Shown here: positions 23,771 to 36,429 of the stretch, piece after piece
Position numbering within the stretch: the stretch's first letter is position 1
How the letters are laid out: every line of letters starts with the position of its first letter
Source: Dermanyssus gallinae
Taxonomy: Eukaryota > Arthropoda > Arachnida > Mesostigmata > Dermanyssidae
Direction of reading: 5' to 3'
Length of the DNA stretch: 64,000 nt
Assembly: GCA_003439945.1 (NCBI GenBank)
Contig: QVRM01000320.1
Span: forward strand, 1 to 64,000
Notes under the pieces: model-generated
Seen by the model: only the letters and a program-made list of their open reading frames with translations
Database searches by the model: none
Told to the model about the DNA's origin: nothing
Made by a program: the position numbers and the translations under genes

Positions 23771-24045
23771 GACCATGCCGGCAATGGTTGATTTAAACTG
23801 AACACTGTTCGGCCAGCGATCAGTCGCGGATTCAAACACCCAAACGAGTTGCAAATACATACGTACAAATTAAAAATGAAGAGGTTCTTTAATCATTCAC
23901 CAACGCATCTGCTGCCGCACCCTCAATGATTGTCAAAAAGTTGTTATTTATACGAGGGCCAACATGCTACGACGGAGAAGTCGCACCAACATTTTCGCCA
24001 TCATCACCATCACCTTCAGTATCTAGCCAATATAGCTGTCCGCGT

Positions 24046-26465
24046 AATCAGCAACAACAACAACAACAATAACAACGAGAACAACAACGACAATAACAGC
24101 CGCAACAACAACAGCAACAACAACAATAACGACGAGAACAACTGTAACAACAACAACGACAACCGTAACAACAACAACGACGCTAATAATAACAACAACA
24201 ACTGTAACAACAACAACGACGACGATGACAACATAACAGTTATGCCCTCGCATGAGCAACAGCTGCAGGATCTCACTGCGTCTGGCACGGGTCGAGTCGG
24301 GTCGAGAGGCGAAGCGAGAGCGAACGTACAGAAACGGTACGTGCCGCCATCATCATCACCACCACCACTACCGTCGTTGTACTACGCGTCAAGCAGAAGT
24401 GTTTGCTCTCGTCGCCGTGCCTGGTCGTATGTACTAGCGGGTCGCGGTGATGATGGTGGTGGTGATAGTCTGACTTTCTGCCCTTGTTTGTCTGTCTGTC
24501 TGTCTGCTTGCCTGCTTGGCCGCTCGTCTGCGTGAAGCTCGACTGTTGAGTATGTCGATTTGGCTCTCCGCTTCGATTAGACTCGACGTTGTCACACGCT
24601 AGACATGATGGGGGCGGACGCGACGGCGTTATGTCACCGCCAACAACAACAACAACGGCAGCAACAGCAACAACAATAGACACAACAATGGCAATAACAG
24701 CAGCAGCAACGGCAACAGCAACAACAATGGCAACAGCAACAACAATGGCAACAGCTACAACAATAGCAATAACAGCAGCAGCAGCAGCAACGGCGACAGC
24801 AGAAAAAGCATTAATAGCATTACCATGTCATCGCCGTAGTCGATATCAAGAGCGGCTCTTTTTCTCTATATATCTTTTTCTTCTCTTTGACTTTCTCTTT
24901 TTCTACCAGTCTCTCTCTCTCTCTCTCTCGCGATTCTTCCCCCGGTCCCCCTCCCTCCCTTTCCCCTCTCTTCCTTGCTTCCCCCCCTCCCCTCTCTCTT
25001 TCCCGTTTCCCCTAACCTCTCCCCAAACGTTTCAGTATGCCGTGTGATTTCGCCGCCCGCCGTGGTTACGCGATTGTGCGATGACCAACTGCTGTCAATG
25101 ACACAACAAACAAACAGACGACACAGGACCTTGGTGGTGGTGGTGGTCCGGTCCTGGTGCCCGGCAGCGGTTGTCTCTCTCGTTGTGCTCTGTCGTCTTC
25201 CCGTGCATGCTTTCGTCGTTTGTCGCATCATCGTAGACTCAGGAGGTTGTCGCCATGCCACTTCTTTGCCCACCACACCGGACTTTCTTACTCTTCGGTC
25301 TGTTATACTTTGCATCAATCTATCTGTCTATCTCGTTCGGTCACAAACGGTCTACGGCCGCCGTCTGGGTCGGCGCGATGGTACGACAAACGCCGTCGCT
25401 TTCGTCGTCAACCGACCGGCCATCTGAGACGACAATGACAACAACAATAGCAACAACAACAACAGTAGCAGCAGCAACAACAGTAGCAGCAGCAACAACA
25501 ACAACAGTAGCAACAACAACAACGCTGTCTGCAGCCACAAGTACGACAATGGCACGACGCCCACTAACGGTGCTGGCGTAGTCGCTCGATGGTTAGGCCA
25601 TCGCTGGCGTCGCGGCAGAGGATGAGGCCGTCGTCGTTGTGCTCATCGTCGTCGTCGCTGCTGCGTTCGCCGCCGCCACAATTTTGTCGCTAGTTCCCCT
25701 AAAGAACCAAACGCAACCCATTGGCCTATACGCCAGCCAGCTTTCTCGCTTTAGGTGGGTCACTGAACGGACGAACAAACGTCTGACGCCTGACAAAGGC
25801 CTTAGTCGCTCTTAGCAGTTTTGAGTCGTCGTCGCCGCCGCCACCGCCGCCCATGCCGTCGCGACTTAGCGCTGGTACCGCTAAAGCGGACAGGCGCCCG
25901 CTAAAATAGTCTTCATCGTCTGTATTGTCGTTGTTGTTGTTGTCGTTGTGTTGCCGTTGTTGTCGTTGTTATTGTTGTCGTTGTGTTGCCGTTGTTGTCG
26001 TTGTTTTTGTTGTCATTGTCGTAGATTAGCTACTGTTACTGGCGTTTCTGTTGCTGCTGCTGCTGCGGCTTCTACAGTGTGACTCACGTTCTTCACACAT
26101 TCTTCTCACACGGCATTCGAACTCAGTCGTCATTGTCGCCGACGACGACGACAATGATAACAGCAACGACAACAATAATACTAACAACATTAGCAGCAAA
26201 AACAACAACCACAACAATGAGCGGCTAGTTGGGCACATGAGTGAGTACAGCAGCAGCAGAGCGAATACACAGACTCAGAGACAAACAGATAGACCCAGAC
26301 GAGAACGGCTGTTCTTCGAGCTCCGTACTCGTCTACAAGTGGCCAACGGGTGAATAAAAAAACTGACGGCAAAGGTGGTAATGGTGGCGACGGTAACAAC
26401 AACAACAGCAACAACAACAACAGCAACAACAACAACAACAACAACAACAGCAACAACAACAAAGC
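24046..26465. repeat. Cluster of CAA/CAG and GTT triplet tracts
   Basis: CAA/CAG-type tracts lie at about 24050-24230, 24640-24800, 25435-25525, 26160-26220 and 26395-26462. GTT-type tracts lie at about 25925-26015. A CT-rich block with long C/T runs covers 24860-25030. All long open frames here read as polyN, polyT, polyV or polyL and are compositional. Confidence 0.85.
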
Positions 26466-26984
26466 ATAGAGGCAAACTTGTTGCGGTACCGTCAAACAAG
26501 CAGTACGAGCAGAGACACTCGCCCTACCATACTGTTCAGCCAATCACTCGGACAGCCCGCGGCGGCATACAGAGATGAGGTCGGCGTAGACTAGAAGACT
26601 AGAAGAAGACACTATCTAGACAGGCGGGAGACGAACGGCGAACGCAAAACGAGCGGATGTCCAGCGGAGACACTGTAACAGCAGAAACGGCGGTGTGGCA
26701 ACAACAACAATTGCTTAGTTTCGTACGCTTTTCGTGGGTGTTTGTATCATATATATTTTTGCTTGTTGTTTGTATTATGTTTTTGTGTTTGATTGTAAGT
26801 TTTTCGGTTGTTCTATTCGACGTTACTTTGCATACTTGCATATAAAATTGTTCACGGAAACGCGAACCTTTTCTCTACAAACAGATCGCATTCACCCAAC
26901 GATGACAACGTTTATCCGAATATTACATTACGCGCATACATTGCACGAACACATACATCAATTTTTCTCTCTCTATCTCTTATT

Positions 26985-27038
<54 letters not shown>

Positions 27039-27421
27039 CGCATCGTATCGTCGGCAACCGTAATGATGACTCAACATAATGGTGTGAGTATCTCGTTCTA
27101 AGTGAAGAATATATAGGCTATTCTCTAACGTTTATTCTGGTAGGTCTCCCAATACACATGGCTCACAGTGGTGTCTGGTTCTCATTGACGCTTGGCTTCC
27201 TGACTTTGAATTTTTGCCGCTCAGCAATTGTTTGAATTGATAGTAGTTTTATAGTTTGGAGACAACCTTTCCGCGCATCTTTAAGGTCACTGTGGCAGAT
27301 GTCTTCTTCTCAATGTTTTGTCTTTTGTGTTTTTGTTTTGGTTTGTCGTGTTGTAATAATATGTCATCAGAAATCATAGTAATAGTGCTAAGCATAAGAT
27401 GAGATGTACCGTCGATTACAC

Positions 27422-27463
<42 letters not shown>

Positions 27464-27585
27464 TCGCATGAACACGTTTTCGACATAGGATGTTACTCGG
27501 CGTGACAAAACCAACTAGGTGTATTTACCAATCACTTTAGGCTGTCGGCTTACCTGTCCGGCTGGTTATTAGCAAAGAGGGATAG
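26466..27585. other. Noncoding DNA with two (TA)n arrays
   Basis: TA arrays at 26991-27036 and 27423-27462 in AT-rich DNA. No coding signal recognised. Confidence 0.6.
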
Positions 27586-28035
27586 AGAAGTTCCTTGAAG
27601 GTCGCCAAAATCGATACCTTGGTCGTTGAAGTAAACGTGGGACATTATAATTGTATGTTTCACTTCAAGCTAAATACAGGGGAATCTGTCAAATTCTGTT
27701 TGGGAACGTCATTGGACAGGTCTCAAGGGGATTATGTTGCGGGAATATCGGTCTGCAACGTTCGGAGAACTGGAGAGGACAGTTTTTTTAGGGTAGCTGG
27801 CCCAACCATAGCAGCGACTGCAGCACAGAAGGCATCGACGATAAATCCAAAATGTATACAAATATTAAAACGATACGTTGGCAGTCTAGCCTGCCAACTA
27901 TGCTTCTATGGAGATGGGCTATCGTCGCGTACAACCATTGGATTTCTTCCGTTTAACCCACAAAGAAGAGACTGCCACGGTATCGACATCGCTAACCGCG
28001 CATCGCATCTAACGGTCCAACCCGTGCGAGAATAG
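27586..28035 (+). CDS. Unassigned open frame, possible exon
   Basis: An open frame of 149 codons between a TAG at 27583-27585 and the TAG at 28033-28035, in sequence of ordinary complexity. It contains FKLNTGESVKFCLGTSLD and LACQLCFYGDGLSSRTTIGF, which match nothing I know. It has no ATG near its 5' end, so it would need to be an internal or terminal exon. I did not find a convincing acceptor. It may be chance, though its non-repetitive content makes it less suspect than its neighbours. Confidence 0.15.
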   Translation, partial: RSSLKVAKIDTLVVEVNVGHYNCMFHFKLNTGESVKFCLGTSLDRSQGDYVAGISVCNVRRTGEDSFFRVAGPTIAATAAQKASTINPKCIQILKRYVGSLACQLCFYGDGLSSRTTIGFLPFNPQRRDCHGIDIANRASHLTVQPVRE

Positions 28036-30943
28036 CAAAACGTTATATATACACCTCTATGACACAGCTTACTCGTGGCGAAAACTTTACGATAGGTAAA
28101 ATCGAAGGCTCGAGATGGACGAAATCGGTCGCGTTTCTCGTTTATCCGCGTCGTCGACCAGCCCGCCGTTCGATGGCATCGGCAGCGGCATATATAGTGT
28201 CACCGACGCCGACTACTAGATGAACTAACTAGTCTCTGAAGGGCTGACAGTCACGCGAACCCATCGGCTCATGACGAGGCTAGTTAAAGCGCCACAGTTA
28301 CCTGGGCGAGACCCAAAGTCCAAAGACAGAAACGCCCGGGGAGCCGCCGGGGAGTGCGAATGTCCGATGACAACCCGTCTGTTCTGCTTTTACCTAGCCC
28401 TATACGCCTGCCTGCACGCTTCTGTTTCTACTGCAGCTCAAGCTAGCGCTGCTTGCTGCTGCTGCTGCCACGACGACGGTGAAGCTAGGCCAATCCAGTT
28501 TCCACCCGATGCTGATGATAATGATTCTGCTGCTGCTGTTGTTGATGACGACGATGATGATGATGAGGACGATGTCGATGATGATGGTGGTTGTCGTACT
28601 GCTGTTACCGCTACCGATCATGATGATGACGATGATGCTGATTTTTGCTTGATCTTTCTCCTCGTCGTCGTCGTCGTCGTAGTTGTCGCCGTCATCGTCG
28701 TCGTCGTTTTCCATTCCTCCTTCATCGTGCTCTTTTTCGTCGTCTGTTCCTCTGGCCGCCTGCTAGTAATAGCAGAAAGCCCACCGATGATGGTAATGAT
28801 GATGGTGGTGATGATGATGGTAATGTTGACGATGATGATGATGATGACGACAATATCGGCCGGTCGAGCGTAGTACGTGGATAGAGATGAATCCACCTCG
28901 AGGCTTTTGAAGAGAGAGCGCATTGGACAGCAAACGTGTGCCGGCAGCCGGGCTAAACGGGGATGGGCGATCGCGGCGACGGGATCCGACAAGGGGAAGG
29001 ATGATGCGAGAAGTCGTTGCTGCGAAGGAGCCGGCTGGGGGCGGGGGGCGCCGGCGCTCTTGGCGAGGTGGGTCATGGTCTGGACCCCTTCGACTGGATC
29101 AAGCTGCCACAGCCGCAGCAGCGTCAGTAGCAATAGCAGTAGCGGTAGCGGTAGTAGATGTTGGCGTTCTCAGTCGCAAACCGGTTTTCACCCCACCCGC
29201 CCATCATGCACCTCGCCCCCGCCCCTCCCAAACCTCCCACATTCGCGCCGAATGTTCTTGCTGAAGTTCGCTCCCGATGCCGCCTCCACCACCACCACCA
29301 CCATCTTCTATCGCACCGTGGGCGGCCGGGTAAACTGGATGGCCGTCGCTAGACCAACAAAGAGGCGAAGTCGGTGGCAGGCGTTAGCGGCGGCGGCTGT
29401 GGCCGCGGTGGCAGCGTCGTGTTGAACTCGACAAGCCCAGCTTTTGCCGATCGTCTCTCCGATCGTGTTCGCGGCCGACTACCTGCGCTAGGCCAGCCTA
29501 GCAACAGCAGAGCAGCAGCAATAGGCACCAGCAGCAATTCGCTGTCCCATGGACGCATACCACCACCATCGCCACCACCACCGTCACCACCAACACGATC
29601 GTCACCACGTGTTCATCGCACTATAGTAGTCCACTCTGACTCGTTCTCGGCTCTCGACTTTCACGACTGCAGCCGGCGGCGGCAGCGGCAGCGGCAACAA
29701 CGGCAACAATAGCAGCAGCATCACCAACACCACCATTACCTTTACTATTACGGCTACGATGGTTGTACCTCTAGGTACAACTCCTCACCTTCGCTATCTA
29801 ACTCGCTGTTATCAGTACCGCCACCATTACTGTAGCTGTAGTCGCTTCTGCCATTGTTGCTGCTGCTGATATTGTTCGTTGTTGTTGTTGCTCGTTGTTG
29901 TTGTTGTTATCGTTGTCACTGCTACGGCTTTGCTCGGGACCAAGCAAACAGGCAACGCCCGTCGTTGTGTTATTGTTGCTATTGTTGTTGCTGTTGTTGT
30001 TGTTGTCGCTGCTGTAGGTGGCTGCGTCATTGTCGGCCCCTGTTTGTGTGTATTTTCAGTGAGAACAAGAACACGAACCAAGAGAAGTGAGTAGGAGGAG
30101 GAGAAGGAAAAGAAGGAATAGAGTAGCAAGAGAAGGGAGGAAAAATTCTTCTAAATTCAAAAAGCCTGTCTGTTGTCTATAGGTACATCTGTGTATGATG
30201 TCGGCTGTTGTATGTGTGCAGGCCCGATCTTGTTCCCCGTTTCAGTCGTGCGGGCTGTGAGCTACTAGTTTCTTCTATAGCTGGTTTACTGGTGACCTAC
30301 CGAACCGAAGGTGTCAATGTCAATAATGACAGTTGCAGCAGCAGCACCAGCAACAACAAAAACAACAGCAATATATATATTCAACATCGGCAACGATCAC
30401 CATACAACCATCGTAACCATTTGAAGACGTCTGTCTCAAGATGTGAAAAAGTGGTTTTTTTAGCAGGGAAATAAATCTAAACTTAATAAGCATAATTAAA
30501 GGTAGTCTGCACAAGGTTGCTTTCACCCGTTTCCATCTGCTACGAGCGCCGCTTTTCCATATTTTCCCGTCGGTTCACCGCATCTCCGCTGGTCGCTTAG
30601 GACCCTTAGGAAGGGGATTAGGATTATTGGCGATCAGGCGGAAGGACAGCTTGGCCCGTCTATAGCAGCAGTAAAGAAGAGAACATCTACAGTAAGGAAG
30701 GACTAAACTAGCGCGATCAGGGGGGGGGGGGGGTGACGCCCTGCCCCTCCCCCCCTCCTTACCCTGGCCAGCAATCAGGGTGTTACACTTTTCCTTTTCT
30801 CCATTACTGCCTACATCGTCACAGCCAAGCCGCCTGTGTCGTAATACTATGACATCGTATAGCACACACACACGTGATCAGCCGGAACGCTTCATAGACG
30901 CGTCACTTAAGCGCTAGAAATGATGGATACATGATTCTTATGT

Positions 30944-30948
<5 letters not shown>
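28036..30948. other. GC-rich repeat-studded noncoding DNA
   Basis: GAT/ATC triplet tracts at about 28510-28640 and 28785-28860 give polyD or polyM frames. CAG/CAC tracts lie around 29510-29600 and 29680-29735, and GTT tracts at about 29875-30015. A G tract lies near 30720-30732. No protein domain recognised. Confidence 0.6.

Positions 30949-30989
<41 letters not shown>
30949..30989. repeat. (TA)n microsatellite
   Basis: Uninterrupted TA array of about 20 units. Confidence 0.95.
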
Positions 30990-30993
<4 letters not shown>

Positions 30994-31887
30994 AGGAGGA
31001 AAATATAGAACGACCATGCATAGCACCGTCATTAGTACACTACGCCCTGAAACCTTTGAATATAATGCAACGACAATGTTACGTCACAGAAGCGTCCATT
31101 GAGAGATGCGAGACACAAAAGACAAAAAACACCGGGAAGGAAAGAGTTCGACGGCAAGCAAGCTACCACAGGAGAGAGAGAGTTAACAAAAGCAGTATCA
31201 GGTCGCACCGAGCGCCGATTTGAACGATTCAGACAGGCCGTCAGGTAAGCTTCAGATTCAGCCGTGTTTTATCTTTCTATCTGCCTGTCTATCGTCGATT
31301 GATCGATGGCTGGGTGGGTGGTGAATCGATCTCTTTCTCTTTCTTTACCTACATACCTGGCTACCGACCTACTTCGTCACAAGGGAATTGGCGGGCGTAG
31401 TCTATGTGCATATACGAGACGTATCTATGTACATGGATGTCTAGCAGCTATACGTGTACGTCGAGATGTGAAAGCCATCTGATAGCTCGATTGCGGCCAG
31501 AAACTAATAGGGACGAGAGCTCGTTGATATCAAGTATTTTGCCCCATTTCGCCGCACGCCCCCCCCCAACTCCCCCGACTCGCGACCTCTGTTTGTGACA
31601 TCTTCGTCGCCGCCGCCATTACGACAATGGCGGTCCGATTGTTGAGTATCGCGGACTAGCTTATCTTTTGTTCGTCCGCCGCTTGTTGTCGTATTGGCCT
31701 TGCCCCACTGCGCCCCATCTCACTCTCACTCTCTCTATCAATTATTTCTCTCTCTCTCTCTACCTTACGGGGGCGGCGGTGTTTTACTGTGACGGCAGAG
31801 ATTTCGAGATAAGCGACTGTGAGGCTGAAAACCGCCTGTCGGGCGCACAGTTTCGCGACGACGCGAAGGTTGAGGCGCACCACCTTC

Positions 31888-31922
<35 letters not shown>

Positions 31923-33074
31923 CCTCGATCCTCACCGAGCGCCGCCACCTGCCCCAGGTTCATCGTGCGTTACTCTCTATTAACTTAGATCACTAGCATC
32001 ACCGCGCCCCATAATCAGCACCAATATAAGCGCCGTAAACATCAACAGCAACATCATCGCCGCCACCACGAACTTCATCAACATCATCAACTTCACGATC
32101 ATCAACCCCCGCCCAATCAGAACACAGCAGCCTCATTACCATCATCATGATCTAGCTAGGCGCCGGTCGCCCGAAGGGCTCGACCGAATCAACGTCGCCT
32201 AATGCCCAATGCTTCGGACTCGAGTTATCTGATAGGCCGTATAGGTTTGTTTGCTCAACGCGAGCACGAGGTGAGCAATGAGATATATAGATAGCTAGAT
32301 AGAAAGAAAGCCCCTGGTTTCGCCTGGTGCTTCGTCCTTCGCCACGCAGGGCTGCCGCTGCCCGAGTGTCGGAATGGGGTGGGTCAGTCGGTGAGGGGTT
32401 CGGTGGGTGTGTAGGTGTATGTCCTGTGGTGGGGTGCGGAGCGGTAAGGTGGGACGGGGTGAAGTGGAACAGATAGATTGGCATAGGCACTGATGATGTC
32501 CGGAGGCAACGTGGAACAAAAAGGAACGTCGAAGGCGGGCGTCAACCGCGGCGACCCAGTGTCCCAGGGTACCACGGCGACCCAGTGTCCCCCCAATCTG
32601 GGAGCTGCGGCTGCTCGCCATAGCAGAGTTGTCCTCGCATCTTCTGATCCGATCTCTCTATCTCTCTTCGTCTATGTATCCATATCTGTCCCCCTCTCGT
32701 TTGTTGGTCAGGTTATGTACATTGCTGTTAGGCGTAGTGGTTGTCCTAGTGTGAAGGTCGGCAAGCACAACGACGACGACAACGGCATCGAGGGCGGCCT
32801 AAGCGAACAAACGACAACCACGTCGGATCGGCGACCTCATCATTATATCAACGACGGGTTGTTTGTCTTTCGATCTCCTCGCCGCATGCCGTCGAGCGTC
32901 GGCGACTCGAGGTCGCGCCGCCCCGATATTCCGCGTCGGGGCGGCGTTATCGGCGCGTACGGTCTTCATTGCCCAATGGCTATCGTCGGTGCGATTGTGC
33001 GACTAATGTTGTCGCCGCGCCGGCACGAAACACATGAGACTGTTAGGAAGAATGACGACATGATGATGGTGATG

Positions 33075-33110
<36 letters not shown>

Positions 33111-36100
33111 TTAAAAATAAGCAGGACAAAACAATACGCAACAAGAACGACAGTACATTTGGTGGCGGGCCATACTACCAGAGGAACAGATACAGTAGGC
33201 CGACGTTGTTTGACGAATGTGGTTATATGACGATTACGACGAAAATAATTTGATACCTTATTCTCAACTCTCTAACGACGAAGTGACGATGACAGCGACA
33301 GCACCACACATGAATGAGCTCTCTCAAGGTTCGACAATACTATCAGCAGCGTCTATTCAAGTGTGATGGTGATGTATTGCCACTTGTTGATTGTTAGACA
33401 ATAAAACAAGCGAGCGAGCAAAAAACAGCAACAAAATTCTCTAATTCTCAATTCCTAAACGATTACGACAAATAGGCTAATATCTAATTTCTACCAGGCT
33501 GCTCTTTCTCTCTCACACACACACACATACACATTCTCTCTCTCTCCCTCACTCACATACAGACACACTCTCTATATCTCTCGAACACTCTCTCTCTCTC
33601 TCGTTGTTGCCTTTGATTTCTTCGTTTGTGACAGCGTGACATCAAAGTCAACAACCATCATCTTTCGTGGTGCTGCTGCGCGATGGACGAATTGCGTACA
33701 CCTCACGTACATAACACTTAGCCGCCGTATTGTACACATCACGCGCGACGCGTCGTGGAGAATTAGCAGCAAGCAGAAGCAAACACGGCAGTGCGTTGTC
33801 AGCTCAACTGTTGAGCTGAGTGAAGGAAACCGAATAGTCGGGGAAAGTCGCATGACTCTTTTGGAGTGCAACATACGACACGTTTGCTTGCGGACCAGGA
33901 GGAGACGGAGAGGGAAGAGACGCGTTGTTGACGTTCGTTCCGTGCCGCTGACTCACTATTAGCCGGTGAGTGAGCGCGGCGGCGTAGGTTAGCGTCGGCG
34001 GCGGCGGCGGGGAGCGACAGCCCCCCGAACGTGACGCAAGTGGCACGCATGAAGACGTCGCCGTCTCGCAGCGACAGCAGCAGCAGTGGCATCATCACCC
34101 GGGCGCTTTTCGTAGCGCAAAGCCCCGCGCTAGCGACTATGCACGAAACTCACACGCATGGCAAGTCTCACTCGACTCATATACTTGCTGCTTTGCCGCC
34201 ACCGCCACCACCACAGCTAGCGCTGCTCTTGAGCTTGGGTGGCAGTATGGATGTATGGTTGGTCAGTCCAGTCCAGCAGGTCGAACCTGTCTAGGAGAAA
34301 ACCCACCCACCTCGACACCTATTTTCGCCACCAGCCATTATATAAGCCACAAACCTTGTCCGCCTACCGGCCAAACGAACGAACGAATGAAGTGAACATA
34401 CTGAGCGAACAGAGCATGCCACCGCGGCTTCTCTCGTAGGATGATCGCGTCTAGGCCAGCTGTTCCAAGGCATTACGTTGAGTGTTTGTTGTTGCCTGAC
34501 GTCGTGGTGGTCAGCTTCGTGGCGTCGTGGTATTTTAATTAAGACAGACACAGCGCGAGAGAGAGACCAAAGCCAAGGGAAAGAAAGAGAGAGAGAGAGA
34601 GACCAAAGCCAAGGGAAAGCAATAGAGAGAAGAAAGGGAATCAGGGTAAGAGCGAGAGAAAATCAGAGAGAGAACAAGAAGAAGAAGACAAAGACGCAAA
34701 AGATCACCACCATATCATCAACATCATCATCACCCCCGCCCCCATCATCATCATCATAGAGTATTCTGCAGCTCCCGCCGAGGTTTAGCGACGACGCAAT
34801 GTAGCTGCTGCGGCAGCTGCACATTGGCACAGCCCTCCGTACGACACCTCTCTCCCCCGCACCCCACATAAACGCGGTGGCAACACAACGCCAGCCGGCA
34901 ACGTGACCCTAACCGACCATCTCTGTCGGTGTCTACGTTGGCCGTGGCTATATGAGGTACTTCTTTCACCTCCTACTCGTCGTTTTGTCCCTCTTAACTC
35001 AGGCTTGGGTTCGGGTAGGCGCGCAGGCTGGCGTCTACATCCATGCGGGCCCGTACTGCTATTCCTGATACTGCTGCTGCCGCCGTCTCAGCCGATGATG
35101 CTATCCTCACTCCTGTTACCTCTACATTACAACAGCAACAACAGCAACAACAACAACTACGACTACTACGGCTGCTATTACAGCTTCTGTCGGCGGGTCA
35201 CTCGGCGGGCTTTGACTGACCAATGATGGCCGGTGAGATAAGGCCACGTTAAGGACGACAGGCGAAACCCCACCGCCTCCCCTCTTGGCCTGAACGGCTC
35301 CGAAGCCAGCCGAGCTGGCTGGCCCCACGATGAACAGTCTTCCCGTACTCTCTCGTTGATCGAACGACGGCGGCAGCGGCGGCGACGACGACGACGCCGT
35401 ATATAGGCAGGTCGCCATCGTATGAGCAGGACGCAGATGCTGTGTGTTGGGCTGGCTCTGTCTGGGAGATGCGCGTCGATGGGCAACGTCCAGCGGCGGC
35501 GGTGGCGACCGAGGCGCTACCGCAAGCTTCGCGACCAGATTGATGAGCCTAGTGCCCCCAAGTGGGGTGCCCGCAGCAGAGGCTAGGAAAGGCCATCTCC
35601 TGCCTGCAGGGTGCTGCGCGGGGGCACACATACACGCATCAGGACCATCAGGAGCGACCATCGGCCTCGTCTTCTTCGCCGTGCCTCGCCGGGATCCACT
35701 GACACTACTGCCACTACCACCATTAACAAATCTTCTACTTTACTTCTTGAGGTAAAGGAGTTCACTCCATCGTGTCACCGCCTCGCACAGCCGCATGTAC
35801 GCGGGCGGACCATCGCACGCGTTCATTTGCCTGCTATGTCTTTCTTTCACCTCTCTCGCCTCGTGACGTTTCATTCGATTCCTCGGCGGCGGGATGCGCG
35901 CCGCACTACGCCCTTGTTCGGGCCTGATCGAGCCCCCCATCGTCCCGCCCACCCCCGAGGCGTTGGAGATTCCCCGGGAGGTGGGGGCTTCGGCCGGGGC
36001 CGTTTTCTGATTTTTTTCTCTCTCTTTCCATCTCACGCTGTCTCTACGCCGGGGGGTGTGCTTCCTGTAATAATCGTGTCGCCGTCTCTTGCAGTCGTCT

Positions 36101-36365
36101 TTCGTTCAGCATTCAGCAAAAGTCGTATTCTACGTAGAAAGCCAGATGGATTGATTACGTTAATCAAATCGTAGACGCACAGCCATTGAGCCTACTGCGA
36201 AGGTTCTCCGCACTATTTCATCATCCACAAAGGGAAATATATATATATAAAGATTGCTGCATATAAGGGTTATATGCACACTCTACATATTTTTAAACCA
36301 TTGCGCTGTAAAGATTGAAGTTAACACGTTTCAAATTAATATACCTACTAACTATTCTGAAATTA

Positions 36366-36368
<3 letters not shown>
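30990..36368. other. Noncoding DNA with CT, GA, ATT and AAT tracts
   Basis: Low-complexity elements are an ATT array near 31895-31922, an AAT array near 33077-33110, CT/CA-rich tracts at 33500-33603 and a purine GAGA tract at 34556-34690. A short tandem duplication of a CGGCGACCCAGTGTCCC segment lies near 32549-32593. Open frames (for example 32493-33230 plus, 35122-35661 minus) have no recognisable domain and overlap frames on the other strand. Confidence 0.55.

Positions 36369-36423
<55 letters not shown>
36369..36423. repeat. (TA)n microsatellite
   Basis: Uninterrupted TA array of about 27 units. Confidence 0.95.

Positions 36424-36429
<6 letters not shown>

Larger units (their letters stand above)
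22846..24040 (+). other. Probable intron, no further exon recognised
   Basis: Follows the donor of the SAND exon. A TTTTTTTTGTTAG acceptor-like string lies at 22875-22887, but the sequence after it has no recognisable SAMD11 segment. A perfect AT-rich palindrome lies at 23341-23373 and a TA array at 23742-23770. Confidence 0.5.

Noticed and set aside
24016..24288. Minus-strand poly-leucine membrane protein
   Set aside because: Read from the CAA/AAC tract; the same tract gives polyN, polyQ, polyT or polyV in other frames.
32493..33230. 245-residue plus-strand protein
   Set aside because: Contains a poly-Ile run from an AAT microsatellite and a short tandem duplication; no recognised domain.
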